DNA of 64,000 nt from Prorocentrum cordatum (taxonomy: Eukaryota > Sar > Dinophyceae > Prorocentrales > Prorocentraceae): NCBI GenBank assembly GCA_963575745.1, contig CAUYUJ010021666.1:1-64000 (forward strand), written 5' to 3'. The position numbers and the translations under genes were made by a program. Positions 61,050 through 64,000 of the stretch are shown here, one piece after another. Positions within the stretch are counted from its first letter, which is position 1. Each line of letters begins with the position of its first letter. The notes beneath the pieces were generated by a model that saw only the letters and a list, made by a program, of their open reading frames with translations, had not been told where the DNA came from and searched no databases.

Positions 61050-62273
61050 AACTCGTAGAGCTTCCCTTAGCAAGTTATTGCTGGAAGCTTAAGAGTAATT
61101 CCGGGGCGCTGGAGAGCTAGTTGGCAAGAACAATCTCGACGGAGCTTTTGCTGACTTTTGGTCGGTTGAAAATTTTGCTCTCGAAATTTGAACATTCGTT
61201 AGAGCTCTAGTATTTTTTCCCGTGATATTCGATCTTATTCCCGCTCGCCGTCTTGATCTCAGCTCGATCGGGTACCTTTTACTGCCAAAAAGCACACGGG
61301 CGGGATCGGCAATTTCGAGTCATCTTGTCACGCGGTGACGGTTTTCTCAAGATAACTCGAGCTTTAGGACAGCTACAGAGCTGGTAAGCACAGCTAATCG
61401 ATTCAGAATGATCAGGCGCGTTCGCCTGTTGAACCCAGAGGTCTGAACTCGGTCTGCTAGCCGAGCTAGGTCCGCAAACTTATTCGTATTATTCGAGTCA
61501 TCTTGACAGACGCTCTCGGTTTTCTGTACTTAACTCGAGCTACAGGACAGCTACAGAGCTGATACGTACAGAATCTGATTCAGAATCGTCAGTGGCCGTT
61601 GTCTGTTGAATCCAGAGCTCTGAACTCGGTCTGCTGCCCGATCTAGAATCGCGAAACTATTCGTATTGTTCGAGTCATCTTGAGAGATGCTGTCGGTTCT
61701 CTGCACTTAACTCGGGCTGTAGGGGGGCTGCATGGCTGGTAATCACTGGAATCGATTCGGAGACATCAGGCGCGTCCGCCTTTCGAATCCAGAGCTCCGA
61801 ACTCTGTCTGCTGCCCGAACTAGGTCCGCGAAACTATTCGTATTGTTCGAGTCATCCTGAGAGGTGCTGTCGGTTTCCTGCACTTAACTCGGGCTGTAGG
61901 GGGGGCTGCAGGGCTGGTAATCACAGGAATCGATTCAGAGACATCAGACGCGTCCGCCTGTCGCATGGAGAGGTCTGAACTCGGTCTGATACTCGAGCTA
62001 GGTTTGCCAAACTATTCGTATTGTTCGAGTCATCTTGAGAGGTGCTGTCGATTAACGCACGTAACTCGGGCTGTAGGAGGGCTACAGAGCTCGTGCAGAA
62101 GACAATCCAGAAGCATCGGGGGCGTTCGGCTGTTGCATCCGAGAGGTCTGAAATCGCTTGGGCTGAAAAACTATTTTTTTCTGTGTAATTTTTTTCGACA
62201 TTATATGTTGTCAGGAAGCTCTACGAGTCCCCCGGCGGTAAGAAAGGTTGACGGTTTACCGCCGGCGCCCAGT
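61050..62273 (+). repeat. CE-I element, complete
   Basis: Opening AACTCGTAGAGCTTCCC to hairpin 62228-62273, about 1,224 bp, same five-monomer order as the preceding copy. Confidence 0.9.
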
Positions 62274-63424
62274 TGGCAAGAAAAATCTCGACGGACCTTT
62301 TGATGACTTTTGGTCGGTTGAAAATTTTGTTTTCAAAATTTGAACATTCGTTAGAGCTCTAGTATTTTTTCCCGTGATATTCCATCTTATTCCCGCTCGC
62401 CATCTTGATCTCAGCTCGATCGGGTACCTTTTACTGCCAAAAAGCACTGCGGCGGGATCGGCCGCTTCGAGTCATCTTGATACGCGCTGTCGGTATATTG
62501 AACTTAACTCGAGATATAGGACAGCCACAGAGCTGGTAAGCACACCTTATCGATTCAGAATGATCAGGCGCGTTCGCCTGTTGCATCTAGAGGTCTGAAC
62601 TCGGTCTGCTAGCCGAGCTAGGTCCGCAAACCTATTCGTATTATTCGAGTCATCTTGACAGGCGCTCTCGGTTTTCTGTACTTAACTCGAGCTGGTAGGA
62701 CAGCTACAGAGCTGATGCTTACAGAAACCGATTCAGAATCTTCAGTCGCGTTTGTCCGTTGAATCGAGAGCTCTGAACTCGGTCTGCTGCCCGCTCTAGA
62801 ATCGCGAAACTATTCGTATTGTTCGAGTCATCTTGAGAGGTGCTGTCGGTTTTCTGCACTTAACTCGGGCTGTAGGGGGGCTACAGTGCTGGTGGTGACA
62901 GCAATCGATTTGGAGACATCAGGCGCGTCCGCCTGTGGAATCCAGAGCTCGGAACTCGGTCTGCTGCCCGAACTCGGTCCGCGAAACTATTCGTATTGTT
63001 CGAGTCATCCTGAAAGATGCTGTCGGCTTTCTGCACTTAACTCGGGCTGTAGGGGGGCTGCAGGGCTTGTAATCACAGGAATCGATTCGGAGACATCAGA
63101 CGCGTCCGCCTGTCGCATTCAGAGGTCTGAACTCGGTCCGATACTCGAGCTGGGTTTGCCAAACTGTTCATTTTGTTCGAGTCATCTTGAGAGGTGCTCT
63201 CCATTGACGCACGTAACTCGGACTGTAGGAGAGCTACAGAGCTCGTACAGAAGACAATCCAGAAGCATCGGGGGGCGTTCGGCTGTTGCATCGAGAGGTC
63301 TGAAATCGCTTGGGCTGAAAAACTATTCGTTCTCTGCAATTTTGTTCGACATTATATATTGTCAGGAAGCTCTACGAGTCCCCCGGCGGTAAGAAAGGTT
63401 GACGGTTTACCGCCGGCGCCCAGT
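62274..63424 (+). repeat. CE-I element, 5' truncated, with hairpin
   Basis: Starts TGGCAAGAAAAATCTCGACG, about 75 bp into the unit. Five monomers; hairpin 63379-63424. Confidence 0.88.
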
Positions 63425-64000
63425 TGGGAAGAAAAATCTCGACGGACCTTTTGGTGACTTTTGGTCGCTTGAAAATTTTGTTTTCGAAATTCAACCATTC
63501 GTTAGAGCTCTAGTATTTTTCCCGTGATATTCCATCTTATTCCCGCTCGCCATCTTGATCTCAGCTCGATCTGGTACCTTTTACTGCCAAAAAGCATTGC
63601 GGCGGGATCGGCCGTTTCGAGTCATCTTGATACGCGCTGTCGGTATATTCAATTTAACTCGAGATATAGGACAGCTACAGAGCTGGTAAGCACACCTTAT
63701 CGATTCAGAATGATCAGGCGCGTTCGTCTGTCGCATCCAGAGGTCTGAACTGGGTCTGCTAGCCGAGCTAGGTCCGCAAACATATTCGTATTATTCGAGT
63801 CATCTTGGCAGGCGCTCTCAGTTTTCTGTACTTAACTCGAGCTATAGGACAGCTACAGAGCTGATACTTACAGGAATCGATTCAGAATCCTCAGTCGCGT
63901 TTGTCTGTTGAATCTAGAGCTCTGAGCTGGGTCTGCTGCCCGATCCAGAATCGCGAAACTGTTCGTAGTGTTCGAGTCATCTTGAGAGGTGCTGTCGGTT
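63425..64000 (+). repeat. CE-I element, cut by window end
   Basis: Starts TGGGAAGAAAAATCTCGACG, the same truncation point as the previous copy, suggesting these two were duplicated together. Leader and two monomers visible. Confidence 0.85.

Noticed and set aside
55275-64000. Regularly spaced repeats as a possible CRISPR array
   Set aside because: Units are about 177 bp to 1.2 kb, diverged along their whole length, with no short identical repeats separated by unique spacers and no cas genes. The host is eukaryotic.

Overview
The window is eukaryotic repeat-dense DNA, most likely from a dinoflagellate nuclear genome (moderate confidence, about 0.55). The reasons are four LINE-type (non-LTR) retrotransposon copies with endonuclease, reverse transcriptase (RT) and RNase H domains, long GT-rich tracts, and almost no unique sequence. 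Two LINEs also carry the 8-mer GGCTCAAG, the 3' end of the dinoflagellate spliced leader, at their extreme 5' ends. As I recall, dinoflagellate RTs often read WADN where other RTs have FADD/YADD, and these do too. I see no tRNA, rRNA, CRISPR or bacterial gene organisation.

The bulk of the window is a mosaic of a few repeat families whose ends are inverted repeats. (1) Composite element I (CE-I), about 1.2 kb when complete: an AT-rich leader of about 300 bp, then about five diverged monomers of about 177 bp, opened by CTCGTAGAGCTTCC and closed by its reverse complement GGAAGCTCTACGAG. (2) CE-II: same end logic (CCTCGTAGAGCTC ... GAGCTCTACGAGG) with a different AT-rich body. (3) Hairpin module H: CCGGCGGTAA-loop-TTACCGCCGG (type I, after CE-I) or CCGGCGGTGA-loop-TCACCGCCGG (type II, after CE-II), ending in GCGCCCAGT. 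(4) X units (ends CCCGGATAGC / GCTATCCGGG, then a tail ending ACAAGT). (5) Y units (ends CCCGGAGAGC / GCTCTCCGGG, with an internal palindrome of about 34 bp). (6) A GC-rich plus GT-rich unit that borrows the X tail. Units abut directly after AGT. They have constant right ends and variable left starts.

Layout: 1-698 GC/GT unit; 699-6641 mostly reverse-oriented CE-I, X and Y units, including an inverted repeat with two 844-bp arms (3575-5418); 6642-17905 forward X, Y, GC-rich and CE-I units; 17914-23649 LINE A (intact ORFs); 23650-31856 CE-I/CE-II plus the GC/GT unit; 31874-37082 LINE B' (5' truncated); 37650-43754 LINE B; 43755-46454 CE and Y units; 46463-52218 LINE D; 52249-55230 a unique island with simple repeats, a 159-bp tandem array and one possible host gene on the minus strand; 55231-64000 a forward head-to-tail array of CE-I elements.

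The LINEs sit inside H modules: each is flanked by a left half-hairpin (or remnant) and a right half-hairpin. LINEs A and D use type I hairpins and LINE B uses type II with a 10-bp target duplication. In all four copies ORF2 (endonuclease-RT-RNase H) lies in the same frame as ORF1, separated by one TGA followed by C, and the endonuclease begins before any in-frame ATG. The C-terminal RNase H motifs are in circularly permuted order. These three features are the most interesting in the window.
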